Made by a program: the position numbers and the translations under genes. The notes under the pieces are model-generated. The model was not told the origin of the DNA. It made no database searches and saw only the letters and a list, made by a program, of their open reading frames with translations. Positions 1-8,395 of a stretch of 64,000 bases of DNA are shown here, one piece after another. Every line of letters starts with the position of its first letter. Within the stretch, counting starts at the first letter, position 1. The stretch is taken from positions 124,001 through 188,000 of the forward strand of contig CAWIGD010000053.1 in the NCBI GenBank assembly GCA_963835165.1, given 5' to 3'. This DNA comes from VAZQ01 sp963835165. GTDB lineage: Bacteria; Pseudomonadota; Alphaproteobacteria; Rhizobiales; Xanthobacteraceae.

Positions 1-386
1 ATGCCGTTGGCCGCGCGCCAGGTCCGAAGCGGAACGCCCGCCGCATCGAGCTGGGCAAGCGCGCGCTCGACGTCGAACGCATCGATGGATTGCAGGGTCG
101 CAGAGATGAGGTTTTCGGTTTCGGCGAGCGCCGTCACAAGCTGCTCGTCGGCCGCGGCTTGCGCTTGCGCCAGGCGGCGGTCTGCCAGCCAACGATCGCG
201 CAGCTTTTCGATCTCCATCGCACCGAAGTCGATGTTCCGGGTTCGCAGATAGGCGGATGCGACCCGGCGGCTTTCCTGAAAGTGCTCGAGCAGGTTGCGC
301 AACTGGGGCGGAAGCTCGCCCGCAATCACAGGCGCGGTCGTCAGCGCGACGATCAGGACGCATGCAATGCGGGCTATTGCGTTCAT
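1..386 (-). CDS. Partial secreted protein, unrecognised, divergent from soxW
   Basis: This frame starts at an ATG (386-384) and stays open off the left edge of the window, so only the first 128 codons are visible. The product begins with a clear Sec signal peptide (MNAIARIACVLIVALTTAPV, then IAG), with cleavage likely before ELPPQL. The rest is charged and probably helical, rich in Glu, Arg, Ala and Leu, and contains no cysteine in the visible part. I do not recognise a family. It is transcribed away from soxW with a 71-base gap, so the two could share a control region. A periplasmic role linked to sulfur oxidation is only a guess from position. The open frame and signal peptide make a real gene likely. 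Confidence 0.6.
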   Translation of the reverse strand, partial: MNAIARIACVLIVALTTAPVIAGELPPQLRNLLEHFQESRRVASAYLRTRNIDFGAMEIEKLRDRWLADRRLAQAQAAADEQLVTALAETENLISATLQSIDAFDVERALAQLDAAGVPLRTWRAANG

Positions 387-397
387 GTTGGGACCGC

Positions 398-426
398 TTG
401 TCCGCCGACATCCGGTTGGGTATACA
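398..426 (+). promoter_or_regulatory. Candidate sigma-70-like promoter of soxW
   Basis: A TTGTCC (398-403) and a TATACA (421-426) are separated by 17 bases, a plausible -35/-10 pair 32 bases upstream of the soxW ATG. Each box matches four of six consensus positions. It is prediction only. Confidence 0.35.
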
Positions 427-457
427 CTTTCAAAATAACGAATATCACGAGAAGACG

Positions 458-1030
458 ATGGTGTCGCGGCGCACGTTCCTTGCGGGATCGATAGGTTTCG
501 GCCTTGCGCTCCATTTTGCCCGCCCGGCATTCGCCGAGGCGATCCTGACCGACGATGGGCTTTATCGGCAGCCGTGGTTCCTGGAGAGTTTTCTGGAACT
601 CGCCGACGACCTGGAAGGTGCGGCCGAAAAAGGCAAGCGTTTGGCCATTATGTGGGAATTGCGGGGCTGTCCCTACTGCAGGGAAACGCATCTGGTGAAT
701 TTCGCGCAGCCCGATATCGAGGACTTCGTCCGGGAACAATTCAACATCCTGCAACTCAACATTATCGGCGCGCGCGAGGTCACGGATTTTGATGGGGAGA
801 AGATGTCGGAGAAGCGATTGGCCGAGAAGTACGGCATCCGCTTTACGCCCACCTTCCAGTTCTTCCCCGAGCGCGCCGCAGGCCTCGCCGCGCGCAAGCC
901 GCGCGACCGCGAGGTCGCCCGGACCCAAGGATATCTGTTGCCCGTGCATTTCCTGGCGATGTTCAAGTTCGTGTCCGAACGCGCTTACGAGAAGGGAAGT
1001 CTTCGCGATTACCTCAAGACCAACACTTAG
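458..1030 (+). CDS. soxW: Periplasmic thioredoxin-like protein SoxW
   Basis: The 190-residue product is a thioredoxin-fold protein with a CPYC redox motif at residues 71-74 and a Thr-Pro cis-proline segment (TPT, about 130-132). The N-terminus has SRRTFLAG followed by a hydrophobic stretch ending in AFA, a Tat- or Sec-type signal peptide, so it acts in the periplasm. In Sox clusters SoxW is thought to receive electrons through SoxV/CcdA and keep Sox components such as SoxYZ reduced; that role is family knowledge. The ATG at 458 was chosen because it places the signal peptide at the start; the frame is open further upstream without a signal. No soxV is visible here; it may lie outside the window. 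Confidence 0.85.
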   Translation: MVSRRTFLAGSIGFGLALHFARPAFAEAILTDDGLYRQPWFLESFLELADDLEGAAEKGKRLAIMWELRGCPYCRETHLVNFAQPDIEDFVREQFNILQLNIIGAREVTDFDGEKMSEKRLAEKYGIRFTPTFQFFPERAAGLAARKPRDREVARTQGYLLPVHFLAMFKFVSERAYEKGSLRDYLKTNT

Positions 1031-1085
1031 AGCGGCTTCAAACTCGGTGGAATCAGAAACCGTTCTAAATTCCTCTGCGGTTGAC

Positions 1086-1226
1086 GCGCTTTCCGCGGCG
1101 AACCGGTTCCGCTTCGCCGGAAAGCGCCCTAGGGCGAAATCGCGCCAGATTGAATCACGCTTTCGCTCCAAGGATTATTCGGCCGCATGATCTTTTCCGA
1201 AAAGTCTGCAACTTTTCGGGACCATG
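1086..1226. repeat. Two intergenic inverted repeats downstream of soxW
   Basis: Two palindromes fill the gap between soxW and the convergent DsrE-like gene. The first pairs GCGCTTTCCgcGGCGAA (1086-1102) with TTCGCCGGAAAGCGC (1113-1127). The second (1186-1226) pairs CCGAAAAGT with ACTTTTCGG around a 5-base loop and is bounded by CATG on both sides. From memory, the second resembles an interspersed repeat common in Bradyrhizobiaceae. It may also act as a bidirectional terminator. Confidence 0.6.
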
Positions 1227-1265
1227 TATGCGAACCGCGTCGACGGCAAAGGCTGCGCGCGCAGC

Positions 1266-1781
1266 TCAACCGACCTTGAGATAGCCAAACCCCTTGGCCT
1301 GCAATTCAGCAACGGCTGCGACGCCGGACGGCACGAATTTGAGAAACGCATCCTTGCGGGTCTTGGCCGGGTCGATCTTCAGGCGACTATAGGTAATCTG
1401 GCACAAGTATCCTTCGACGCCGTACTTGGTCAGACTGACAAATCGCTGATGGAGCTCCGGGTCGATATTCTCCTGCTCCCACGGCGTTCCTGTCCGGTCT
1501 GCGAGGAAGAACTTGATGCCCGCTGCGTGTGCGACCACGACCAGCTTGAGCCTGAAACTGTCGAACTCGTAAGCCGAGTAGTGGTTCTGCATGTTCTGCA
1601 GCATTTGCGAAAAACGTCGCGCGTCGCCGAAGTCGCAGTGATAGAGGCAGGCGATATCGGTTTCCTTCCGGATCTGGGCGAGGTCGATGGGCGTCGGGTC
1701 GGCGCGCGCGCCGGCCGTCGATGCCAAAACGGCGCCGGACGCGGCCATGGCGCCGATGATCTCCCTTCTACTCTTGCGCAT
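1266..1781 (-). CDS. Exported DsrE-family protein of the sox cluster
   Basis: The product has 171 residues. It opens with SRREIIGAMAASGAVLAST and AGARA, which reads as a Tat-type signal, then a compact alpha/beta domain typical of DsrE/DsrF-like proteins, with segments such as LKLVVVAHAAGIKFFL. DsrE-like proteins bind and transfer sulfane sulfur or act as small redox partners; the exact role of the Sox-linked exported version is not established. It lies 66 bases downstream of soxX on the same strand and probably belongs to the soxAX transcript. The cysteines at about residues 45, 49 and 132 are candidate sulfur carriers. The family call is confident and the role is not. Confidence 0.75.
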   Translation of the reverse strand: MRKSRREIIGAMAASGAVLASTAGARADPTPIDLAQIRKETDIACLYHCDFGDARRFSQMLQNMQNHYSAYEFDSFRLKLVVVAHAAGIKFFLADRTGTPWEQENIDPELHQRFVSLTKYGVEGYLCQITYSRLKIDPAKTRKDAFLKFVPSGVAAVAELQAKGFGYLKVG

Positions 1782-1847
1782 GCGCGTTCTCCGTCGATCG
1801 TCGGGGCGATGCCGTCTCCAATTTGCCGCGTCGCCGGCGGCGGGCCC

Positions 1848-2465
1848 TCACTTGTTGACCGGGCTGTCCGCACTCATCAGCAACGCCACCAGGTCCTTGA
1901 TCTGTTCGATGGTGAGAATCTTGTTGGTCCCGAAACGCGGCATGTTGGAGCATGGAAACGCCGCGTGCAAATCGTAGATCTTGTCGTAGGCCGCCTTGCT
2001 GTCGGTCTCGCTGAATTGGCGGTTCCTGCCGTAGGCAAGCAGGCTCGGCCCGAGCGTGCCGTAGCTCACTTCCTGCCTGGTCATCTGGTGGCAGGCGTAG
2101 CAATTGCCGCCATTCGCGGAGCGCGGCGGATAGTCCGTGAAGCGCAGGCCGTAGCCGGATTGTGCGATCGTTTCGCCCTTCTTCCAGTCGCCGAGAAGCT
2201 TGCCATCGGATGGATAGACGATGGTTGACTTCTCACGCTGCCGGATCGCATCCGCAACCGCCCTCGGCGGGTTGTTGCGATGCGCCGAGCACTGCCGCAT
2301 GGTTTCGTCCGGCACCAGTCGCGACTGCCAGTCGGCGGGAGCGGTGGGGAATGCGGACTTGATCGCGGCATCGGCTCGGGCCGGATCGACGGCGGGAGGC
2401 TGCTGGGCCAATGCCGATGCTGCGCTCCAGGCGAGAAGGAAGCACGCGACCGTGGTTGCTCGCAT
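1848..2465 (-). CDS. soxX: Sulfur oxidation c-type cytochrome SoxX
   Basis: SoxX is the small haem subunit of SoxXA, which couples thiosulfate oxidatively to the carrier cysteine of SoxY in the periplasm. The 205-residue product has a Sec signal peptide (about residues 1-20, ending ALA-QQ), one haem-binding motif CYACH at 122-126, and a likely distal Met ligand at about 175 in the segment SNMPRFG. The spacing of these elements fits SoxX. The gene follows soxA by 14 bases, so soxA-soxX are co-transcribed. A purine-rich ribosome site (GGGGGACAGAACG) precedes the ATG at 2465. Confidence 0.92.
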   Translation of the reverse strand: MRATTVACFLLAWSAASALAQQPPAVDPARADAAIKSAFPTAPADWQSRLVPDETMRQCSAHRNNPPRAVADAIRQREKSTIVYPSDGKLLGDWKKGETIAQSGYGLRFTDYPPRSANGGNCYACHQMTRQEVSYGTLGPSLLAYGRNRQFSETDSKAAYDKIYDLHAAFPCSNMPRFGTNKILTIEQIKDLVALLMSADSPVNK

Positions 2466-2479
2466 CGTTCTGTCCCCCC

Positions 2480-3304
2480 TCAGCGCTTGAGCCCGGGCGC
2501 GGCGATGTCACCGCCCTTGGCTTGGCTTGCGAGGTAGGAGATCAGCGCCACGCTCACGTCCGACCCGAGTTCGAGTTCCGGCATCCGCATCTGCCAGTAG
2601 CAGTCGTAGAGCCGGTGCTGCATCGTCATGACGTGGGTCGTCGATACCCGATAGGCCGGCCACTCGCCGACCACCTTGCGCGCCTCGTCCGGGCTGGAGA
2701 GATGCGGGAGTCCTTGCAGCCTTATTCGCAGGCCGGTGGCGTCGTGGCAGGTCGCACACGCGAAGTCGAACGGCCCCGATCGCCGGAAGAACAGGGTTTC
2801 GCCAAGCGCGACCGCATCCTTTTCCTTGGCCTGATCGAGCTTGGCGGCGAATTTCATTCCGCTGGATTTGCTGGCAACGTAGGTGGCGATCGCTCCCAGT
2901 TCCTTGACCGGCTGCCCGCCGCCGGGATGCGGCCGCTTGACGAGATCGACGGGGTTGAATCCTTGCAGCTTTTCCATGCACCACAAGACGCGCGTCTCGA
3001 GGTCCATGACGCGGTCGACATCGGCGAAATAGCGCGGCAGTTCGGCGAAGGCACCGTCCACTTTTCCCGCCCCCTTGCCGAGGTCGCACTGCTCGAGGGA
3101 GGCGTTTTTCGGCCCGCGCGGCGTCGTCCATAATGCCTCGCCACGGTCGGCATCGAGCAGTCCCGGATTGCTCCACGGGTCTTCCTTGAGCATCTGGCGA
3201 TATTTTTCGATCGCTTTTTCTGTCGCGCTATCCTGGGCGATCGCAACGGAGGAAGCGGCGATGGCCGCGCAGGCGGCTGCGAACAACATGCGTCTGATCG
3301 TCAC
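2480..3304 (-). CDS. soxA: SoxA, monohaem subunit of the SoxXA complex
   Basis: SoxA carries the active-site cysteine of SoxXA, which links thiosulfate to SoxY. I place the start at GTG 3304, giving 274 residues, because GGAGG lies nine bases upstream and the signal peptide begins at once; an ATG at 3337 would add 11 residues. One haem motif, CATCH, is at about 183-187. The catalytic cysteine is at about 235 in YDCYWQMRMPE. The N-terminal half has two cysteines (about 73 and 109) but no CXXCH, so the first haem of diheme SoxA proteins is missing. This matches the monohaem type known from Starkeya and relatives. It heads a soxA-soxX-DsrE unit divergent from soxYZ. Confidence 0.92.
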   Translation of the reverse strand: MTIRRMLFAAACAAIAASSVAIAQDSATEKAIEKYRQMLKEDPWSNPGLLDADRGEALWTTPRGPKNASLEQCDLGKGAGKVDGAFAELPRYFADVDRVMDLETRVLWCMEKLQGFNPVDLVKRPHPGGGQPVKELGAIATYVASKSSGMKFAAKLDQAKEKDAVALGETLFFRRSGPFDFACATCHDATGLRIRLQGLPHLSSPDEARKVVGEWPAYRVSTTHVMTMQHRLYDCYWQMRMPELELGSDVSVALISYLASQAKGGDIAAPGLKR

Positions 3305-3516
3305 TGGATCGTGCCTCCACACTTCGTCGTTTTTCATTTATTGTTGGCGCGGGTCACCGAACTCCTCGCGGGAGAAGCTCGGACGGCTGCTCTGACCAGG
3401 CGACAATACATGCATTTTTTCGAATGAAAAGAGACGTATTGGCCGCATCGCATCGGAGATGCACAGGCCCAACAAAAGTGCTTGCAATTGACGGCGCTCA
3501 CGTCTACATACTTGCA

Positions 3517-3532
3517 GATATATGAATATGTC
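3517..3532. promoter_or_regulatory. AT-rich dyad between divergent soxA and soxY
   Basis: The 387-base gap between soxA and soxY (3305-3691) holds no gene I can support. Its most striking feature is GATATAT-GA-ATATGTC at 3517-3532, a near-perfect dyad in an AT-rich island. It is placed where an ArsR-type SoxR repressor or another regulator could control both transcripts. No soxR gene is visible in the window, and the assignment is inference. Confidence 0.35.
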
Positions 3533-3691
3533 CTGCGGCCGAACGCAGGCGGCAAGGGAACGCCCATGCGCGTCACGGCTCCGCACAGTGACGGCTGGCC
3601 GGTCAACGTGCCGTCGCAATATGCGTCCAAGGACTGTCTCGTCCATAACTTAAGGACGAGCGCGGCGTCAGCGGTAGCCAGGAGACCGAAA

Positions 3692-4153
3692 ATGCCTTTG
3701 ACCTTGAACCGTCGCCAGGCCTTGACGATCACCGCCGCAGCCTTGACGGCAGCGGCCTGGGGCGGCGCGACCGTGCCCGCGCTCGCGGCCAAGAACGATT
3801 CCGACGATCTGATCAAGAAGTTCACCGGCGGCAAGACGCCGGTGGAAGGCCGCGTGCGGCTCGACCTTCCGGAGATTGCCGAAAACGGCAACACCGTTCC
3901 CATGACCGTCTCGGTCGAGAGCCCGATGACCGAGCAATCTTACGTCAGCGACGTGCTGATCGTGTCGGACGGCAATCCGCGCGGCGGCGTTGCCACCTTC
4001 CACTTTTCGCCGGCGAGCGGAGTATCCGAAGCCAACATCCGAATTCGTCTGGCCGAGACCCAGAACGTTATCGCCGTCGCCAAGATGAACGACGGATCCT
4101 ATTTCATGGCCAGCAAGCCGGTGAAGGTAACGATCGGCGGTTGCGGCGGCTGA
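3692..4153 (+). CDS. soxY: Thiosulfate carrier subunit SoxY
   Basis: SoxY is the sulfur-carrier subunit of SoxYZ: intermediates are attached to a cysteine near its flexible C-terminus. The 153-residue product ends VTIGGCGG, the diagnostic carrier tail with its conserved Cys. The N-terminus has NRRQALTITAAALTAAAW, a Tat signal, consistent with export of folded SoxYZ. The ATG at 3692 follows GGAGA by a few bases. The gene is 59 bases ahead of soxZ and begins the rightward soxYZBCD unit. The call is firm. Confidence 0.95.
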   Translation: MPLTLNRRQALTITAAALTAAAWGGATVPALAAKNDSDDLIKKFTGGKTPVEGRVRLDLPEIAENGNTVPMTVSVESPMTEQSYVSDVLIVSDGNPRGGVATFHFSPASGVSEANIRIRLAETQNVIAVAKMNDGSYFMASKPVKVTIGGCGG

Positions 4154-4212
4154 GTGGACTTCGAATCCACCGCACCAGGTTCGCCGACGACCGTCAGCCG
4201 AAGGAGGATTCC

Positions 4213-4542
4213 ATGGCCGAAGTGAAACCACGCATCAAGCTCGACCGTAAGCAGGCAAAGAAGGGCGACCTCGTCGAGGTCAAGGCCTTGGTGTCGCACA
4301 TCATGGAAACCGGCCTGCGCAAGGACGCCAGCGGAAATACCATCCCGCGCAAAATCCTGAACAAGTTCACCTGCACGGCGAACGGCAAGGAAGTCTTTTC
4401 AGCCGACTTCGAGCCGGCGATCTCCGCCAATCCGTACATCCAATTCAAGTTTCGGGCCCAGGAATCCGGCCCAGTCGTGCTGACCTGGACCGATGACGAT
4501 GGAACGAAGATCGTCGGGGAGGAGTCTCTGACGGTCACGTGA
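4213..4542 (+). CDS. soxZ: SoxZ, partner subunit of SoxYZ
   Basis: The product is a 109-residue all-beta protein with no signal peptide of its own, as expected, since SoxZ is exported bound to Tat-targeted SoxY. Segments such as KGDLVEVKALVSHIMETGLRK and the C-terminal WTDDDG stretch are characteristic of the family. It stabilises the carrier arm of SoxY and docks the other Sox enzymes. AAGGAGG sits just upstream of the ATG at 4213. The gene lies between soxY and soxB in the conserved order. Confidence 0.95.
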   Translation: MAEVKPRIKLDRKQAKKGDLVEVKALVSHIMETGLRKDASGNTIPRKILNKFTCTANGKEVFSADFEPAISANPYIQFKFRAQESGPVVLTWTDDDGTKIVGEESLTVT

Positions 4543-4683
4543 TGGCAGGCCGGGCATGCGCCTCCCGATCTGGAGCGGCGCCTTGATGCCCGCGCGTTGC
4601 GGCCTTTCGCACGTTTGATGCAAGTCAAGGTCACGGCCGGCGGGAAGACGTTTGCTTTGCATTGAGCCTGCGGGGAGTGTTGC

Positions 4684-6366
4684 ATGTTCTCGAGGCGCGA
4701 TTTTCTCCAGGTTGCCGCCGCGACCGCCGCTCTGGTGCCCGGTGGCTGGACGCGAGCCTTCGCCCAACAACGCCTCACCCAGGACGAACTTCTGCGCTTC
4801 GACGCTGTCGGCAACGTCACGCTCGTGCACGTCGCCGACATTCACGGCCAACTCTTGCCGGTGCTGTTCCGCGAGCCCTCGGTCAATATCGGAATCGGCG
4901 AGGCGAGGGGGCTTGTGCCCCATGTCAGCGGCAAGGCCCTGCTCGACCTGTATCAGATTGCACCCGGTTCGGCCGCGGCCTACGCGTTGACCTCGGCGGA
5001 TTTCGCCGCTCTGGCCGGGACCTACGGTCGGCTGGGCGGGCTCGACCGCATCGCCACCATCCTCAACGCGATTCGCGCCGAGCGCGCGGATCGCGTGGTC
5101 TTTCTCGACGGCGGCGACACCTGGCAGAACAGCTATACCTCCCTGATCAGCAAGGGCCAGGACATGGTCGACTGCATGGCGCTGCTGAAGCCGGACGCCA
5201 TGGTCGGACACTGGGAGTTCACGCTCGGCGCCGAGCGCGTCAAGGAGATCGTCGACCAGCTCGGCTTTCCTTTCCTCACCCAGAACATGCGCGATACCGA
5301 ATGGAACGAGCCGGTGTTCGAGCCGATGGCCATGATCGAGCGCGGCGGCGTGCGGATCGCCGTGATCGGGCAGGCGTTCCCTTACACACCGATCGCCAAT
5401 CCCCGCTGGATGATCCCGAACTGGTCGTTCGGCATCCGTGAGGACGAGATTCAGGCGAACGTGGACAAGGCGCGCCGCGACGGCGCCGCGCTGGTCGTTC
5501 TGCTGTCGCACAACGGCTTCGATGTCGACCGCAAGCTGGCCTCGCGCGTCAAAGGCATCGACGTCATCTTGACCGCGCATACCCATGACGCGCTGCCGGA
5601 GGTCGTGAAAGTCGGTAAGACCTTGCTGGTCGCGTCCGGAAGCCACGGCAAATTCGTGTCGCGGCTCGACCTCGACGTCAGCAACGGCGAGGTGAAGGAT
5701 TATCGCTTCAAGCTCATCCCGGTGTTCTCCGACGCGATCGCGCCCGATCCGCAAGTGGCGGCGAAGATCGGCAGCGTACGTGCTCCGCACGAGGCAATGC
5801 TGCGCGAAGTGATCGGCCGGACCGAGACGCTGCTCTATCGCCGCGGCAATTTCAACGGCACGCTCGACGACCTGATCTGCGACGCGCTGCTTGCCGAGCG
5901 CGACGCCGAAATCGCGTTGTCGCCGGGTTTCCGTTGGGGAACGTCGGTGCTGCCCGGGCAGGACATCACGCGCGAGGACATCTATAACGCCACCGCGATC
6001 ACCTATCCGGCTGCCTATCGGATGAGCATGACGGGTGGACGGCTGAAGGACGTGCTCGAGGACGTCGCCGACAACCTGTTCAATCCCGATCCCTATTACC
6101 AGCAGGGCGGCGACATGGTGCGCGCGGGCGGCGTGGCCTACACGGTCGACATCGGCCAGCCGATCGGCAGCCGCATCTCCGACCTGCGGATGCTGCGGAC
6201 CGGCAGGCCGCTCGAGCTCAACGCGGAATATGTCGTCGCCGGCTGGGCGAGCGTGAATGAAGGCACCGAAGGGCCCCCCATCTGGGATGTCGTCAGCAAC
6301 TACATCCGGGACAAGCGCGTGGTCGCTCCCAAGGAGACCGAGCGCGTGCGCATCATAGGTGCCTAG
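4684..6366 (+). CDS. soxB: Thiosulfohydrolase SoxB
   Basis: SoxB is a di-manganese hydrolase that releases sulfate from the sulfonate bound to SoxY. The 560-residue product has a Tat signal (SRRDFLQVAAATAALVPGG, then TRAFA). Metal-site motifs of the 5'-nucleotidase/metallophosphatase superfamily follow: VADIHGQL near residue 50, GGDTWQN near 143, VGHWEF near 175 and a TAHTHD block near 300. The length is normal. It is followed by soxC, whose most likely ATG lies 37 bases after the soxB stop, so translation is probably coupled. The call is firm. Confidence 0.96.
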   Translation: MFSRRDFLQVAAATAALVPGGWTRAFAQQRLTQDELLRFDAVGNVTLVHVADIHGQLLPVLFREPSVNIGIGEARGLVPHVSGKALLDLYQIAPGSAAAYALTSADFAALAGTYGRLGGLDRIATILNAIRAERADRVVFLDGGDTWQNSYTSLISKGQDMVDCMALLKPDAMVGHWEFTLGAERVKEIVDQLGFPFLTQNMRDTEWNEPVFEPMAMIERGGVRIAVIGQAFPYTPIANPRWMIPNWSFGIREDEIQANVDKARRDGAALVVLLSHNGFDVDRKLASRVKGIDVILTAHTHDALPEVVKVGKTLLVASGSHGKFVSRLDLDVSNGEVKDYRFKLIPVFSDAIAPDPQVAAKIGSVRAPHEAMLREVIGRTETLLYRRGNFNGTLDDLICDALLAERDAEIALSPGFRWGTSVLPGQDITREDIYNATAITYPAAYRMSMTGGRLKDVLEDVADNLFNPDPYYQQGGDMVRAGGVAYTVDIGQPIGSRISDLRMLRTGRPLELNAEYVVAGWASVNEGTEGPPIWDVVSNYIRDKRVVAPKETERVRIIGA

Positions 6367-6403
6367 CGTGAGCGATACGAGGGAACAAGCTGCGGAGGCG
6401 ATC

Positions 6404-7684
6404 ATGGCGAGTGACAATCGCGACGCGAACGACGCGACCTCCCGTCGCGGCTTTCTGCGCACCGCGTTGGCCGCGGGCGGCGCCACCGCGTTGATCGGCC
6501 CGGGTGCGGGCGCCGGGACGCCGGCAAACCAGCCGCCGAATATTCCGGATTGGTCGCGCTCGCTGGGTGACGGCGTCGCCGTGCGCAAATACGGCACGCC
6601 ATCGAAACATGAAGCCCAGGTCATTCGCCGCGACGTCGCATGGCTTACGGCAACGCCGCAAAGTTCGGTCAGCTTCACGCCGCTGCACGAGCTCGATGGC
6701 GCCATTACGCCGAACGGCCTGTGCTTCGAGCGCCATCATTCCGGCATTGCCGAGGTGGACCCGGGCGACTATCGGCTCATCCTCCATGGCCTTGTCGACA
6801 AACCCCTGATTTTCACGCTCGACGACATCAAGCGTATGCCGCGCGTCAATCGGGCGTATTTTTGCGAGTGTGCGGCCAATTCCGGGATGGAATGGCGCGG
6901 CGCCCAGCTCAACGGCGCGCAGTTCACGCACGGCATGGTGCATTGCGTGATGTATACCGGCGTGCCGCTCAATATCCTGCTGGAAGAAGCCGGCCTCAAG
7001 CCGAATGCCAAATGGCTGTTGCTGGAAGGCGGCGATGCCGCCGCGATGTCGCGTTCGCTGCCGCTTGCGAAGGCCCTGGACGACGTGCTCGTGGCGTACC
7101 GGATGAACGGCGAGATGCTTTATCCGGAAAACGGCTACCCGGTGCGGATGGTGATACCCGGCTGGGAAGCCAATATGTGGGTGAAGTGGCTGCGGCGGAT
7201 CGAAGTCGGCGACGAGCCCTGGCACCACCGCGAGGAAACATCGAAATACACCGATCTGCTCGAGAATGGCACCGCCCGGCGCTTCACCTTCGTGATGGAC
7301 GCGAAGTCGGTAATCACCGCTCCGAGTCCGCAGGCTCCGATGAACCGCAAATCCGGCTTCACCGTGGTGTCGGGATTGGCTTGGTCGGGGCGCGGCAGGA
7401 TCGAGCGCGTGGACGTTTCGCTCGACGGCGGCCGCAATTGGCGGGCCGCCAAGCTCGATGGTCCGGTGTGGGACAAGGCGCTGACGCGCTTCTATTACGC
7501 GTTCGACTGGGATGGCCGCGAACTCCTGCTGCAATCGCGCGCCACGGATGGGACCGGCTACGTGCAGCCGACGAAAGGCGAACTGCGCAAGCACCGCGGA
7601 GTGAACTCGATCTATCACAACAACGGGATTCAGACGTGGCATGTTCACAAGAACGGCGAGGTCGAGAATGTCGAGGTCTCTTAG
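6404..7684 (+). CDS. soxC: SoxC, molybdopterin subunit of sulfane dehydrogenase SoxCD
   Basis: SoxC belongs to the sulfite oxidase family and, with SoxD, oxidises the sulfane sulfur on SoxY. The start is set at ATG 6404 because GGAGG lies five bases upstream; GTG codons at 6359 and 6368 are also in frame. The 426-residue product has a Tat signal (SRRGFLRTALAAGGATA), the molybdenum-ligand region FCECAANSG (Cys at about 154 and 156) and the C-terminal Mo-co dimerisation domain with SLDGG. Presence of SoxCD implies complete oxidation of thiosulfate to sulfate without sulfur globules. The 3' end overlaps soxD by 17 bases. Confidence 0.95.
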   Translation: MASDNRDANDATSRRGFLRTALAAGGATALIGPGAGAGTPANQPPNIPDWSRSLGDGVAVRKYGTPSKHEAQVIRRDVAWLTATPQSSVSFTPLHELDGAITPNGLCFERHHSGIAEVDPGDYRLILHGLVDKPLIFTLDDIKRMPRVNRAYFCECAANSGMEWRGAQLNGAQFTHGMVHCVMYTGVPLNILLEEAGLKPNAKWLLLEGGDAAAMSRSLPLAKALDDVLVAYRMNGEMLYPENGYPVRMVIPGWEANMWVKWLRRIEVGDEPWHHREETSKYTDLLENGTARRFTFVMDAKSVITAPSPQAPMNRKSGFTVVSGLAWSGRGRIERVDVSLDGGRNWRAAKLDGPVWDKALTRFYYAFDWDGRELLLQSRATDGTGYVQPTKGELRKHRGVNSIYHNNGIQTWHVHKNGEVENVEVS

Positions 7685-8390
7685 CGCGCTGGCGCTGGCC
7701 ACAGCGCTGGCCGTTAGCGTGGGCGGCCTGGGCGTCCTGCAATCGGCACCCGCTTCCAAATCGAAATCGGCCGCGCCGGCAGCCGCGCCGCTGCCGGCGA
7801 AGCGCCTCGGGATCGGACGCCCGGCAACTCCGGAGGAGATCGCGGGCTGGGATATCGATATCCGTCCGGACGGGCAGGGTTTGCCGATCGGTAAGGGCAC
7901 CGTGAAGCAGGGTGAGCCGCTTTACGTCGAGCGTTGCGGCGGCTGCCATGGCGAGTTCGGCGAAAGCGCCGGGCGGTGGCCCATCCTCATGGGCGGAGCC
8001 GGTACGTTGACGAGCCACGATCCAGTCAAGTCGATCGGGTCTTATTGGCCCTACGCCTCCACGGTCATGGACTACATCCGGCGCTCGATGCCGTTCGGCA
8101 ATGCGCAGTCGCTGACCAACGACGAATTGTACGCCGTCACCGCCTATGTGCTGTATCTCAACGACATCATCAAAGACGAGAATTTTGAACTGAATCAGAC
8201 GAACTTCAGCTCGATCAAGCTCCCGAACCAGCCGAATTTCATCGATGACGATCGGGACGTCGCGGAAAAGGAATTCTGGCGCAAGACCCCGTGCATGGCG
8301 AACTGCGCCCCCGGCCAAGCCGAGATCACCGGTCGCGCGCGGGCGATCGACGTGACGCCGGAAACCGGAACGGCGCCGAAGGTCGAGTGA
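7668..8390 (+). CDS. soxD: SoxD-type cytochrome c, short monohaem form
   Basis: SoxD takes electrons from SoxC. The 240-residue product has a signal peptide (residues about 1-26), a lysine- and alanine-rich linker and one haem motif CGGCH at 90-94, with a likely distal Met in RRSMPFGN. The classic Paracoccus SoxD is about 380 residues with two haems; this one lacks the second cytochrome domain, and two cysteines near the C-terminus (TPCMANC) are not part of a haem motif. The ATG at 7668 was preferred over 7641 because the signal begins there. It overlaps soxC, so the two are translationally coupled. Confidence 0.88.
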   Translation: MSRSLSALALATALAVSVGGLGVLQSAPASKSKSAAPAAAPLPAKRLGIGRPATPEEIAGWDIDIRPDGQGLPIGKGTVKQGEPLYVERCGGCHGEFGESAGRWPILMGGAGTLTSHDPVKSIGSYWPYASTVMDYIRRSMPFGNAQSLTNDELYAVTAYVLYLNDIIKDENFELNQTNFSSIKLPNQPNFIDDDRDVAEKEFWRKTPCMANCAPGQAEITGRARAIDVTPETGTAPKVE

Positions 8391-8395
8391 CGGCG

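Noticed and set aside
4399..6705. Long open frame on the minus strand opposite soxB
   Set aside because: It is antisense to a firmly identified gene, has no recognisable domain and arises from GC-rich codon bias.
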